From SAR324 cluster bacterium (GTDB lineage: Bacteria > SAR324 > NAC60-12): 64,000 nt of DNA. The notes under the pieces were generated by a model. It was not told the origin of the DNA. It did not search any database and was given only the letters and a program-made list of their open reading frames with translations. The stretch covers positions 24,807-88,806 of the forward strand of contig JANQJU010000036.1 in assembly GCA_028281495.1 (NCBI GenBank). The letters run 5' to 3'. A program made the translations under genes and the position numbers. Positions 42,588 to 51,199 of the stretch are shown here, piece after piece. The first letter of the stretch is position 1, and each line of letters begins with the position of its first letter.

Positions 42588-45301
42588 AACGTCTGTTTGC
42601 CGGCTCACTATCCAGAAAAATTTTTCTGATTGGATGGAGCTGTTTAATTCTTTCTTTATGGATCGTTACATTAGTCAATACCTACACATTCAAACAGAGT
42701 TTTATTAAAGCTTATGAATCCCATGCCAAAGCTGTCTCAGTCCAATTTCAAGAAACCATAGAAGAGGCACTTGATTGGGGAGGAGACTACAAGACCATTG
42801 CCCGTGAAATGACGGACATTATTGGAGGAATGTTTTTCCATCCAGATTTTCAAGGGCTATTCACTCAGATCGCTGTGGCCGATATCGAAGGCACCATTCT
42901 CTCCCACAATGAGCTTTCTCAAATCAATCAGACCTTCTCCACCAAAACTCTCAATAAACTCCGTGATATAAAGACCCCCGTTACCATACCGTCAGAAAAC
43001 AGTTACGACATTTATATTCCTGTCATTCATAAGAACGATCTCAAAGGCTACATCTTGATTGGATTTACTGCCGAGCAGGTGGACGGAAGAATCCGGGAAG
43101 TTGTGTGGGATGCCATTGTCATCACGTTGGTCTCGCTTCTGCTTTCTGCCCTAGCCTTCACGTTCACCGTATCTCGGTTCGTTACTGACCCACTTCAGCA
43201 CATCATGGAAAGGATCCAACACATCACCAAATCGGGTGAACTTTCTGCAAAAATCGAAGTGCAAGCGGATGATGAGATTCAAGAACTAGCGGACCTCTTC
43301 AATCTCATGATGGATGAATTGGCGCGTGTGGACCGCCTCAAGGACGAATTCTTAGCTAACACCTCTCACGAGTTACGCACTCCGTTGCACGGAATCATAG
43401 GCATCAGTGATTCGTTACTGGAAGGAATCGGAGGCTCGCTGTCATTAGTACAGGCTCACAATTTACGAATGATTATTCAAAGTGCACAAAGGCTTTCGCA
43501 TCTCGTAAACGACTTATTGGATTTCTCTAAAATCAAGCACCATGAAATCCAAATACACTTAGAACCGGTTGATCTAAAAATGCTTGTGGAAGGGGTCCTC
43601 TCACTGACTACTGCATTGATCGGAAAAAAAGATGTCGAAGTCGAAAGCGATATTCCCTACATCCCTTTACCAGTCCTTGCCGATGAGCTCCGTTTACAAC
43701 AAATTCTTTATAACTTGGTAGGAAACGCTATCAAATTCACCCACAAGGGCTCGATTCGCGTGAGTGCCCAACGAGAAGGTCTGTCAGTCAGGATTGCCGT
43801 TTCGGATACCGGAATAGGTATCCCCAAGGAACAACTAGACCGAATTTTCAAACCCTTTGAACAAGGAGATGGATCGGAAACTCGGGCCTATGGTGGTACC
43901 GGGTTGGGGCTTTCCATAACCCGAAATCTTGTGGAATTGCACGGGAGTTCATTGAAGGTCGAAAGCCATGTTAAGCAAGGCTCAACATTTTCGTTTAACC
44001 TTCCGCTTTCCAATGATCCTACCGTCCGATTTTCCACCCACCGCCCAATTCTTCGCTCTGGCTTTGCAGACGCCGATTTGAAGCCTCTACTGCCGGAAGA
44101 AATCCCGTCGACCGAAGGAAATTTAGTTTCCGAGGGCATGCTAGAACCTCTACCAGAAAAGGCTCATACAATTTTGGTTGTGGATGACGACGCCGTAAAT
44201 ACCCAAGTACTCGATAACCATCTTACTTTAAACGGCTATAAGGTGCTGAGGGCTGTCGATGGAATAGACGCCATTCAAGTGGTGAATCAAACACCTCCTG
44301 ATTTGATCGTACTAGATTTGATGATGCCACGAATGAGCGGATATGAAGTCTGCCAAAAGCTTCGCTTGGAATATGATCTTGTAACCCTTCCGATCATTCT
44401 GCTCACGGCGAAAAACCAGATAGACGATTTGAAACAAGGTTTTCAGAGTGGTGCCAATGATTATCTCCTCAAACCTTTTGATAAAGAAGAGTTTCTTGCA
44501 CGAGTGCAAATGCACTTGCGGATCAAAGAAAATGACCGCCTGAAAAAAGAAATCTTACGACGTAAAGCGGCAGAAGCTGAGCTGGCCAATTCAAAAAGTG
44601 AGCTAGAAAAATCCAATGCAAGCAAAGACCGCTTGATTGCAATCATTTCTCACGATGTGGGCAATCTGTTCAACAGCCTACTCCTAACTGCTCAAACCTT
44701 ATCTTTGGATTTGAAAGCATTCAGCGAAGAAGAGTTGGTCTATCATCTCAATGAGATGCATCAGAAAGCTCAACAAATCTCTATGCTGCTTTCCAGTCTA
44801 TTGCAGTGGGCAGGGCATCAAATGGGAAGGATCCAATATCGACCGAAACGGGGGTCATTGGACAAAATTATTCGTAGGACACTCGATTTACTGACGGAAC
44901 ATGCCCATGAAAAAAATATCAATGTTTCCAACGTGATTCCCGACACGGCAATCGTGTATGCCGACCCCAACATGGTGCGCATCGTTGTACACAATTTGTT
45001 GTCCAATGCGATCAAATTCACGCACTCTGGCGGCCAAGTCATTGTTTCGGCAAAAGATGTGGAAAAATGTATAGAAATTTCGGTGGAAGACACCGGGGTG
45101 GGTATTGAAGAGGAAATAATCGAGCGCCTTTTTGATATCGACTCAGGTTACACAACCAAGGGAACCGCCAATGAATCGGGAAATGGCTTGGGGCTGGTCT
45201 TATGCAAAGAACTGGTCGAAAAAAATGGGGGCCAGATTTGGGTCAATAGTCAACTCGGTCAGCATACCCGATTCACCTTCACGCTCCCCAAACCCAATTA
45301 A
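42584..45301 (+). CDS. membrane hybrid sensor: kinase / receiver / kinase
   Basis: 905 residues. TM1 is at about 12-36, a periplasmic domain of about 140 residues follows, TM2 lies near 178-200, then HAMP. Kinase 1 has H262 (NTSHELRTPLHG), N box (NLVGNAIKF), DTGIGIP and YGGTGLGLSI. The receiver is canonical (ILVVDDDAVN, D578 in LIVLDLMMP, LLKPF). A coiled coil leads to kinase 2 with H690 (IISHDVGNLFN), LLSNAIKF, DTGVGI and GNGLGLVL. Two complete kinase cores around one receiver is rarer than the usual kinase-receiver-HPt order. The ATG overlaps the upstream binding-protein gene by four bases, making that protein the likely periplasmic input. Confidence 0.9.
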   Translation: MKRLFAGSLSRKIFLIGWSCLILSLWIVTLVNTYTFKQSFIKAYESHAKAVSVQFQETIEEALDWGGDYKTIAREMTDIIGGMFFHPDFQGLFTQIAVADIEGTILSHNELSQINQTFSTKTLNKLRDIKTPVTIPSENSYDIYIPVIHKNDLKGYILIGFTAEQVDGRIREVVWDAIVITLVSLLLSALAFTFTVSRFVTDPLQHIMERIQHITKSGELSAKIEVQADDEIQELADLFNLMMDELARVDRLKDEFLANTSHELRTPLHGIIGISDSLLEGIGGSLSLVQAHNLRMIIQSAQRLSHLVNDLLDFSKIKHHEIQIHLEPVDLKMLVEGVLSLTTALIGKKDVEVESDIPYIPLPVLADELRLQQILYNLVGNAIKFTHKGSIRVSAQREGLSVRIAVSDTGIGIPKEQLDRIFKPFEQGDGSETRAYGGTGLGLSITRNLVELHGSSLKVESHVKQGSTFSFNLPLSNDPTVRFSTHRPILRSGFADADLKPLLPEEIPSTEGNLVSEGMLEPLPEKAHTILVVDDDAVNTQVLDNHLTLNGYKVLRAVDGIDAIQVVNQTPPDLIVLDLMMPRMSGYEVCQKLRLEYDLVTLPIILLTAKNQIDDLKQGFQSGANDYLLKPFDKEEFLARVQMHLRIKENDRLKKEILRRKAAEAELANSKSELEKSNASKDRLIAIISHDVGNLFNSLLLTAQTLSLDLKAFSEEELVYHLNEMHQKAQQISMLLSSLLQWAGHQMGRIQYRPKRGSLDKIIRRTLDLLTEHAHEKNINVSNVIPDTAIVYADPNMVRIVVHNLLSNAIKFTHSGGQVIVSAKDVEKCIEISVEDTGVGIEEEIIERLFDIDSGYTTKGTANESGNGLGLVLCKELVEKNGGQIWVNSQLGQHTRFTFTLPKPN

Positions 45302-45304
45302 ACC

Positions 45305-45604
45305 CTATTGCAGCTGACGGCTCAACGCAACGATCACGACTCCAACGAGCATTGCCAAAAACATATTCTTGGTTTTATAGGCACATAAACCAGTACAAAA
45401 AGCCGCAATGCCACCCCATACTCCGGAATTCAAAATACCTGGAGCCACTAAAGCCACCAATACAGTTCCAGGCAAGGCATCCATAAACTGTTTGAAGCGT
45501 CCAGCCTGTGGAAGTTTTGCGGCAAGCAAAAGTCCTCCTAAGCGTAGGCTGTATGTGACGATGGCTGTGAGGCCAATCACCATCAAGGTAGCAGTGTCGC
45601 TCAT
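45305..45604 (-). CDS. azlD: AzlD-family branched-chain amino acid exporter subunit
   Basis: 99 residues, four membrane helices. The N-terminal TYSLRLGGLLL and ALPGTVLVALVAPGIL are typical of AzlD, the small subunit of the AzlCD exporter for branched-chain amino acids and analogues. It follows azlC by 28 bp on the same strand and converges on the hybrid kinase gene with a 3-bp spacer. Confidence 0.87.
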   Translation of the reverse strand: MSDTATLMVIGLTAIVTYSLRLGGLLLAAKLPQAGRFKQFMDALPGTVLVALVAPGILNSGVWGGIAAFCTGLCAYKTKNMFLAMLVGVVIVALSRQLQ

Positions 45605-45632
45605 CTGGTTCTCAAGAGGAAAGATTCAAATG

Positions 45633-46307
45633 CTATTGTGAAGGAGTGCGAAATATGGTCGCGAAAGCCCCTCCAACTCCACCAATCAAGATGTACCATT
45701 TTCCAGGAAGCCAACGCTCAGCAACGATTGCGAGAGCTGCTGCAACGATCCAAGGAATGCCATCTTGCTTGCCCCGCCACAACCCCAAGGCAAGCACTAA
45801 AAATACAGCAATGAATGCAAAATCGAGGGCGTAGACCTCTGGGTCGGATAGCACGGCCCCCAAACGATGCCCGAGCAACGTGCCGCCACACCAAGCAGCC
45901 ATTAGACACAATCCCCCTCCGAATAGAAAAGCAGGTGTGGCTTTGCCTTGGCGATAGGCAGCCATCGTAATAGCCCAGTTTTCGTCCGCAGTGAGATGAA
46001 TGGTAGCCAGTTTGCGTATGAGGGAAGAACCTTGAAACAAGGAATTCAGAGAGGCACCAATGAGCAGATATCGAAGATTCATCACCAGAACCGCCAAAGT
46101 GATCTCAAAAATAGGTAAGGGGGGGGTCCACATTTCGACCATCACGAATTGCGCTGAACCAGCGAAGATTGTGATGTTCATCAGCAACAGTTCAAACCAA
46201 GAGATGTTCTTCTGAGCAGCCAATACTCCAAGCACGCTACCATAAGCAGCCACACTAGCAGCGACAGGCAAGTTGGCGACAAACCCGGCTCGGACCCAAG
46301 AATTCAT
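45633..46307 (-). CDS. azlC: AzlC-family branched-chain amino acid exporter subunit
   Basis: 224 residues with about seven membrane helices. PVAASVAAYGSVLGVLAAQ, NITIFAGSAQFVMVEMW, VLVMNLRYLLIGASL and HLTADENWAI are the family signatures. It works with AzlD in amino acid export across the inner membrane. The start lies one base after the stop of the FAD-reductase gene, so translation is coupled within a dcd-reductase-azlC-azlD operon. Confidence 0.9.
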   Translation of the reverse strand: MNSWVRAGFVANLPVAASVAAYGSVLGVLAAQKNISWFELLLMNITIFAGSAQFVMVEMWTPPLPIFEITLAVLVMNLRYLLIGASLNSLFQGSSLIRKLATIHLTADENWAITMAAYRQGKATPAFLFGGGLCLMAAWCGGTLLGHRLGAVLSDPEVYALDFAFIAVFLVLALGLWRGKQDGIPWIVAAALAIVAERWLPGKWYILIGGVGGAFATIFRTPSQ

Positions 46308-46308
46308 A

Positions 46309-47301
46309 TCAAGCCTGCTCAGTAATCCAAAATCTCTCGGCTAGCCATCCCAAGACTCCACCAAAACTCGTATGGGATGTGCTGCGTTTTTGGTAGCTTG
46401 CAGTTCCTCCAATTTCATTGGCTACCATCAACCCACTTTCGATTGCAGGGCCAATCCCTTCTCCCATATCCACCGATGCTAGACCCGCAGAGTCACCGAT
46501 CAAAAAACAGTTTTCGCGTTTCACCTCACCTTCGTAGGCATACAGATAATAAGGATGGCCCGTGTCTTTAAGATTCTCTGCCGTGGAAGCATCCAATAGG
46601 CCTTCTTGAACCAAATCGCCTAAGAATTTTTTAAACAAATCATGAATATTGGCTCCCGATTTTCTGAAGCCCACACTCAAGCCGCCTATACCGATATTCA
46701 CGTGACCGTTCCCTTTGGGAACGTACCAAGAATATCCTTTTAAGCCTCGGTAAAAGAAAAACAGATGGCACGTGTCTTGACGCTGTGGATACTCGAATTC
46801 CTTTTCCAAAGTGGCAATTTGGTCTTCTTTCCGTCGCAACTTAGAGAAAAAAGTACGACGAACCGGACACATGGTGCCCCCTGCTCCAACGAGATATTTG
46901 CAAGAAAATTCATTGTCGATGATGTAAAGGCCTTCTTCCTGCACGATCTGTTTAACATGGTGAGACACAACAGGAGTGCCCGACCGTTCCAACAGCCAAT
47001 GATCGAATTCGGTACGCCGGATGGAATAATTAGCCCATCGCGTTGGAAACCAAGTGAACGAAAATGGGATCGGATTGACATGCATGCGCACTTTCAAATC
47101 CAGGATGGGATAAGGGTAGTCTGCCTTGGTAAATTCCAGGTCGTCTAATACTTTGGAGGTGATCCAACCCGCACAAAGTTTCAATCGAGGGAAATTTTGT
47201 TTGTCGAGTATCAGGGCCGTTCGTCCTTGTTGTTTGAGCTTCCACGCGCAAGAGCTTCCTGCGGGTCCGCCACCAATGATGATGGTTTCGAAATGCTTCA
47301 T
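46309..47301 (-). CDS. geranylgeranyl-reductase-family FAD-dependent oxidoreductase
   Basis: 330 residues. N-terminal dinucleotide-binding GGGPAGSSCAWKLKQQG, KLCAGWITSKVL with the family Cys, and a second flavin motif FLIGDSAGLASVDMGEGIGPAIESG. This family reduces prenyl groups or hydroxylates/halogenates small molecules; the short form here lacks about 50 residues compared with plant geranylgeranyl reductases. It lies 5 bp after dcd. The substrate cannot be assigned; a lipid or quinone is plausible. Confidence 0.82.
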   Translation of the reverse strand: MKHFETIIIGGGPAGSSCAWKLKQQGRTALILDKQNFPRLKLCAGWITSKVLDDLEFTKADYPYPILDLKVRMHVNPIPFSFTWFPTRWANYSIRRTEFDHWLLERSGTPVVSHHVKQIVQEEGLYIIDNEFSCKYLVGAGGTMCPVRRTFFSKLRRKEDQIATLEKEFEYPQRQDTCHLFFFYRGLKGYSWYVPKGNGHVNIGIGGLSVGFRKSGANIHDLFKKFLGDLVQEGLLDASTAENLKDTGHPYYLYAYEGEVKRENCFLIGDSAGLASVDMGEGIGPAIESGLMVANEIGGTASYQKRSTSHTSFGGVLGWLAERFWITEQA

Positions 47302-47306
47302 AAGAC

Positions 47307-47831
47307 CTATTTAGAAAATTCCGGATCCAGATTGAGTCGGCTGGGAGTGGCCACATTCTGTCCATTGTATTTGCCTGCATACGGCTGTTCCGCGGCGGAA
47401 GTCATTTTGAAGTAGACGATTTGGCAAATCCGAATTCCTGCTTTCAGTTCGATAGGAAAACCGGATTGATTTTCCAGTTCCAAAGTGATTTTTCCGTAAA
47501 ATCCGCCGTCAATAAAACTCGCATTTTGGATCTGCAATCCGAGACGTCCAATGCTCGAACGCCCTTCCACATAAGCAGCCATATCGTCGGGAATTCGAAT
47601 GACTTCTTCGGTGCTAGCCAAGATAAATTGATTGGGTTGCATGACAAATGTGTCTTGTTCCACCGTACAATAGTTCACCGGCTTTCCTAACACAATCTTG
47701 CCTTCTTCCGGATCCAGCCACGTGAACGAGCGGGACAGTGTTAGATCCACACTCGACGGACCGATCTGCAATCCTGGAGGCAAGAAGCCATCTTCAACCA
47801 ACTTTTTTAATTCGGTATCAGAGAGAATCAT
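47307..47831 (-). CDS. dcd: dCTP deaminase
   Basis: 174 residues, the usual size. It deaminates dCTP to dUTP for thymidylate synthesis. ILSDTELKKLV, LQIGPSSVDLTLS, YVEGRSSIGRLGL and FIDGGFYGKITLELEN carry the phosphate-binding and catalytic residues, the last with the general-base Glu. Some family members also hydrolyse dUTP, and the sequence does not exclude that. It heads a four-gene minus-strand operon and is divergent from the deoxyhypusine-synthase-like gene with a 64-bp shared promoter region. Confidence 0.93.
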   Translation of the reverse strand: MILSDTELKKLVEDGFLPPGLQIGPSSVDLTLSRSFTWLDPEEGKIVLGKPVNYCTVEQDTFVMQPNQFILASTEEVIRIPDDMAAYVEGRSSIGRLGLQIQNASFIDGGFYGKITLELENQSGFPIELKAGIRICQIVYFKMTSAAEQPYAGKYNGQNVATPSRLNLDPEFSK

Positions 47832-47895
47832 AGCTTTTCATTCGATATTAAAAATTGCATGTTAAAGAGCTTATTTCGAAAAGTTTCGCTCAACT

Positions 47896-49011
47896 ATGAG
47901 GATGTGTATGTACCCTATATTCAACAGAAATCGACTAAGTATCAGACCTCTAGCCTCTCGGCAATCCAAATCCGATACCTCCTGTATGCTGGATCCAGAG
48001 GCAGTGCCCCCTCCTATTTCTTCCGAAAGTGAGGCCATTTTAGACCGCTTGGTGAAACAGATGCAGCAAGCCAAAAAGCAAGGTGCCCCCATTGTAGTTT
48101 CCTATGGCGCTCACCTATTTAAAAACGGATTAGCCCCGGTTCTGATTCGACTCATGGAAGCCGGTTACGTGCAACACCTCACCACCAACGGAGCTGGAAC
48201 CATTCATGATTGGGAAATGGCCTTTCAAGGTAAGACAGAGGAAGATGTCGAGCGTTACATTAAGGAAGGGCAATTCGGGATTTGGCAAGAAACCGGGTTG
48301 TACCTCAATCTTGCCATTATCTTGGGATCTTCCCAAGGGCTAGGTTATGGGACCTCAATTGGAAAAATGATTCATGAAGACGGCCTAGAACTTCCGGAAA
48401 TCTCTGACCTAAGAAAATCACTCCAAGCTGAGTTTAATAAGAACTCGGTTTCTGAACAATTGGTGGCTCAAGCCAATCTTTTAAGGACGCTCGAACAGTT
48501 CAATCTTTCCTCCGGAAAAATGGTGATCGAGCATCCCTTTAAACAATTCAGTATTCAAGAAGCTGCCTATCGCTTGAAGATTCCGTTCAGTGTCTGTCCC
48601 GGAATCGGCTATGACATCATCTATAGCCATCCCATCAACAATGGTGCCGCGATTGGGGATGCCTCGGTTCGGGATTTTTTAACCTTCGCCCATACGGTGT
48701 CTCAATTAGAGCATGGGGTCTTTTTGTCGGTCGGATCGGCCGTGATGTCTCCTATGACTTTTGAAAAAGCGATTTCAATGGCTCGTAATCTAGCTTTGCA
48801 AGAAAAGCGCTCTTTAGAAAATTACTATATTGTGGTCAACGACATCCAGCCGGGTTCCTGGAACTGGAGCGAAGGCGAACCTCCAAAAGACCACCCCGCT
48901 TACTACCTTCGGTTCTGTAAATCTTTTTCTCGAATGGGTGGAGAATTTCAATATCTGGAGTTGGACAATACATTGCTATTGCGACATCTCTTCCATCGAC
49001 TGTGTCAATAA
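47896..49011 (+). CDS. deoxyhypusine-synthase-like protein
   Basis: Up to 371 residues; three close ATG codons near the start make the exact N-terminus uncertain. The segment PIVVSYGAHLFKNGLAPVLIRLMEAGY followed by LTTNGAGTIHDWEMAFQGKTEEDV and YIKEGQFGIWQETG recalls an uncharacterised bacterial branch related to deoxyhypusine/homospermidine synthases, NAD-dependent enzymes that move an aminobutyl group from spermidine. The catalytic Lys segment of true deoxyhypusine synthase is not evident. Bacteria lack the eIF5A target, so another substrate is expected. Confidence 0.58.
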   Translation: MRMCMYPIFNRNRLSIRPLASRQSKSDTSCMLDPEAVPPPISSESEAILDRLVKQMQQAKKQGAPIVVSYGAHLFKNGLAPVLIRLMEAGYVQHLTTNGAGTIHDWEMAFQGKTEEDVERYIKEGQFGIWQETGLYLNLAIILGSSQGLGYGTSIGKMIHEDGLELPEISDLRKSLQAEFNKNSVSEQLVAQANLLRTLEQFNLSSGKMVIEHPFKQFSIQEAAYRLKIPFSVCPGIGYDIIYSHPINNGAAIGDASVRDFLTFAHTVSQLEHGVFLSVGSAVMSPMTFEKAISMARNLALQEKRSLENYYIVVNDIQPGSWNWSEGEPPKDHPAYYLRFCKSFSRMGGEFQYLELDNTLLLRHLFHRLCQ

Positions 49012-49024
49012 CGATTTTCCTGTT

Positions 49025-49071
49025 TTACGAAACTGAGAACGACTTTCTTTTATTACGAAACTGAGAACGAC
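49025..49071. repeat. two 19-bp direct repeats, 28 bp apart
   Basis: TTACGAAACTGAGAACGAC occurs at 49025-49043 and again at 49053-49071, separated by 9 AT-rich bases. The pair sits 26 bp before the ATG of the small zinc-motif gene, between two same-strand genes. A 28-bp period is close to a multiple of the helical turn but not exact; it could be a repressor site or a small duplication. Confidence 0.7.
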
Positions 49072-49096
49072 ATTTCCATTTTTTGCGGAGTCAAGA

Positions 49097-49366
49097 ATGG
49101 TCATTGCCGATTTAAAACAGCCATGCCCCACCTGTGATGGGAGCGGATTTCGTGCAGGTTTCAATCAGTATGGGACCTTACTTCCGAACAACAACCGACA
49201 CTGCCTGACGTGCTCCGGAAGAGGGTATGTCCTCACTCAACTTGGGCAGGAAGTTTGGGAACTATTTCAACCTTTGATTGCAGATATGATCCGAGAAGCG
49301 TTACCTCGGCCATACAGTCCGATTCCGGTACGCCCAGCCCCAATTGAAAACGATGACGAGGAATGA
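49097..49366 (+). CDS. small DnaJ-type zinc-motif protein
   Basis: 89 residues with two CxxCxGxG-type motifs (CPTCDGSGF at 10-18 and CLTCSGRGY at about 36-44), the half-sites of one DnaJ-like zinc centre. No J domain or membrane segment; the C-terminus is proline-rich then acidic. Proteins of this type often act as small redox or folding accessories, but the target is unknown. It ends one base before the start of the secreted propeller-like gene, so the two are coupled. GGAG lies near its start. Confidence 0.72.
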   Translation: MVIADLKQPCPTCDGSGFRAGFNQYGTLLPNNNRHCLTCSGRGYVLTQLGQEVWELFQPLIADMIREALPRPYSPIPVRPAPIENDDEE

Positions 49367-49367
49367 G

Positions 49368-50327
49368 ATGGAGTGGAAATCGATGAAACTCGACAACTGG
49401 AAATGTTTGGTGCTGGCACTAACACTCTGTCTTACCGGATTTAGCGCAATTGCGATTGATCGGAAAAATTTAAAGACCTTGGTCGGACGCGCCACAGGAA
49501 TTTTACCTTGGGATTTGGCTGAACTGAGCGGATTGGCCCACTGTCGTTCGATTCCAGATCAACTGTGGGCTGTGAATGATCGAGGCGATCAAGCCCGTTT
49601 GTATGCCCTTTCTCCGAAGGCCGAGTTATTGCAGACTTATCATTTGCGGGGAGAGTCTAATCAGGATTGGGAAGATCTTGCCTGTGGACGATGTGCAAAT
49701 TCTGACAGCGAATGCCTTTATATTGCTGACATTGGGGACAATCATGGCAAGCGTCGCGATATCAAATTGTTCATGATCCCACTACCTTTGAAGGGACAGA
49801 AGACCTCCAAAGGCTTGAATGTGAAAAGAAGACGCATTTTGCTGAGATATCCCGACAAACCCCATAATGCCGAGTCGTTACTAGTCCATCCCGACCAACC
49901 GATAGCCGTCATCATCACGAAGGAAAAGCACGATCCCCGTGATCGAGTCGACCCTCTGATTTTTACGATCGATCTGGCAAAAGCGTTGGGTCGCTCGGGA
50001 CGCACGACGCTGACCCCTGCAGGATCGGTTCCGCTCTACCAGTATTTGACGCCTAAGAACCCACCGAGCAGTGCTTGGATCACAGGGGGGGATTTTTTTC
50101 CGAATGGACAAAGCTTATTGCTCATCACTTACACCCACATCTATCGGATGCAGTGGCCGTTGATTGAAGATGAGCAGAGCCGCATTATTCTCCCTATTTG
50201 GAGCAATGTGAATCGAACACAAATCGAAAGCGTAGCCGTCCACAATAATGGGAAACAATTCTGGATCGGTTCCGAGGTCAACCGTTCTCGGGAACCGCTC
50301 ATTCTGATGGAAATGCCACAAAATTGA
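49368..50327 (+). CDS. secreted beta-propeller-like (phytase/SdiA-regulated-like) protein
   Basis: 319 residues from the ATG with GAGG six bases upstream; 49383 is an alternative. A signal peptide ends near residue 25 (GFSAIA). The first blade reads LAELSGLAHCRSIPDQLWAV then NDRGDQARLYAL, followed by WEDLACG and YIADIGDNHGKR, a pattern shared by propeller proteins of the esterase-like phytase or SdiA-regulated type; the YIADIGDN motif often binds calcium. No catalytic role can be assigned. It precedes the DUF4956 gene by 6 bp. Confidence 0.68.
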   Translation: MEWKSMKLDNWKCLVLALTLCLTGFSAIAIDRKNLKTLVGRATGILPWDLAELSGLAHCRSIPDQLWAVNDRGDQARLYALSPKAELLQTYHLRGESNQDWEDLACGRCANSDSECLYIADIGDNHGKRRDIKLFMIPLPLKGQKTSKGLNVKRRRILLRYPDKPHNAESLLVHPDQPIAVIITKEKHDPRDRVDPLIFTIDLAKALGRSGRTTLTPAGSVPLYQYLTPKNPPSSAWITGGDFFPNGQSLLLITYTHIYRMQWPLIEDEQSRIILPIWSNVNRTQIESVAVHNNGKQFWIGSEVNRSREPLILMEMPQN

Positions 50328-50333
50328 TATCTC

Positions 50334-50876
50334 ATGGAATTTTCAACAATCCTCAACAGTGATCTTCTCAACTTCCAAACTCCGGATCTTTCCGCAATTA
50401 ACCTGTTTCGGCGTCTCGGAAGCGCAGTGGTGTTAGGAACCATCTTATCTATCGTCATCCGACAAACCTTCAGTGCCCCTAAAAAAGTTAACAACAAGCT
50501 CCAGCGGACCTTGGTCACGATGCAGCACACTCATATTTTAGTCTGCTTAGGCGGGGCCTTTATTATGATTATTATTGGCAACAGTTTAGCCAATGCATTT
50601 GCCTTGACGGGTGCCTTGAGCATGGTGCGTTTCCGAACCGCCCTGATTGATCCTAAAGAAGCAGCGATCATTATTCTGTTTATCGCTATTGGCATGGCTT
50701 GCGGACTGGATCTGTTTTTAGCCGCTACCGTCATGACAGCCCTAACAAGCGTTCTGGTCCTTGCCATGTTTTTGCAATACCAATGGTTGAAACGACGCCA
50801 AAGCCGAAACAAAGAAGACCAAGACGACTCCCCGGAAGACTCCCCTCCTAAATCTTCAGAACCTCATTTCGAGTAA
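50334..50876 (+). CDS. DUF4956 membrane protein
   Basis: 180 residues with about four membrane helices and a charged tail (KEDQDDSPEDSP). ANAFALTGALSMVRFRTALIDPKEAA and AIGMACGLDLFLAATVMTAL are the strongly conserved core of DUF4956. Members often neighbour polyphosphate-polymerase-like VTC or CotH genes; here the neighbour is the secreted propeller protein. Function unknown. The stop codon is inside the first unit of a 12-bp tandem repeat. Confidence 0.85.
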   Translation: MEFSTILNSDLLNFQTPDLSAINLFRRLGSAVVLGTILSIVIRQTFSAPKKVNNKLQRTLVTMQHTHILVCLGGAFIMIIIGNSLANAFALTGALSMVRFRTALIDPKEAAIIILFIAIGMACGLDLFLAATVMTALTSVLVLAMFLQYQWLKRRQSRNKEDQDDSPEDSPPKSSEPHFE

Positions 50877-50898
50877 TTGTCACAGAAATTGTCACAGA
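50875..50898. repeat. 12-bp tandem duplication
   Basis: AATTGTCACAGA is repeated twice in perfect tandem, starting at the last base of the DUF4956 stop-codon region. It lies beside a broken gene and may mark a replication slip or an old excision point. Confidence 0.6.
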
Positions 50899-50967
50899 AG
50901 CTGTTTTGTAATATTAGGTGCTTCCTAGATAATAAAACATTACTTGTTATAAAGATGATTTTGGTCA

Positions 50968-51186
50968 TTGATAGGGGTTCTGCGTAGTTTTCGTGTGGAT
51001 CGTGATTCGGATGTGGACCAAGCAGCTCTTGAGCTTTCCGAGATAGGTATTTCGGTTTCCACTCCTCAATACTATCCAGATTATGCACCCGATTATTATG
51101 TTTTTTTTAGGGATCCCGATGGCATTTTACTCGAGGTGACCAATTTTCGAGATGAACGAAAAAAACGGTTCGAAGAATGGAATTGA
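50968..51186 (+). pseudogene. C-terminal remnant of a VOC/glyoxalase-family gene
   Basis: About 70 codons (the frame opens at 50959) without an ATG or ribosome-binding site encode DVDQAALELSEIGISVS and DYYVFFRDPDGILLEVTNF, the typical end of a VOC-family domain including the metal-ligand Glu (LLEV). The N-terminal half of the domain is absent upstream. This is a decayed gene rather than a short active one. Confidence 0.7.
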
Positions 51187-51199
51187 ACAGGGAGGATCG

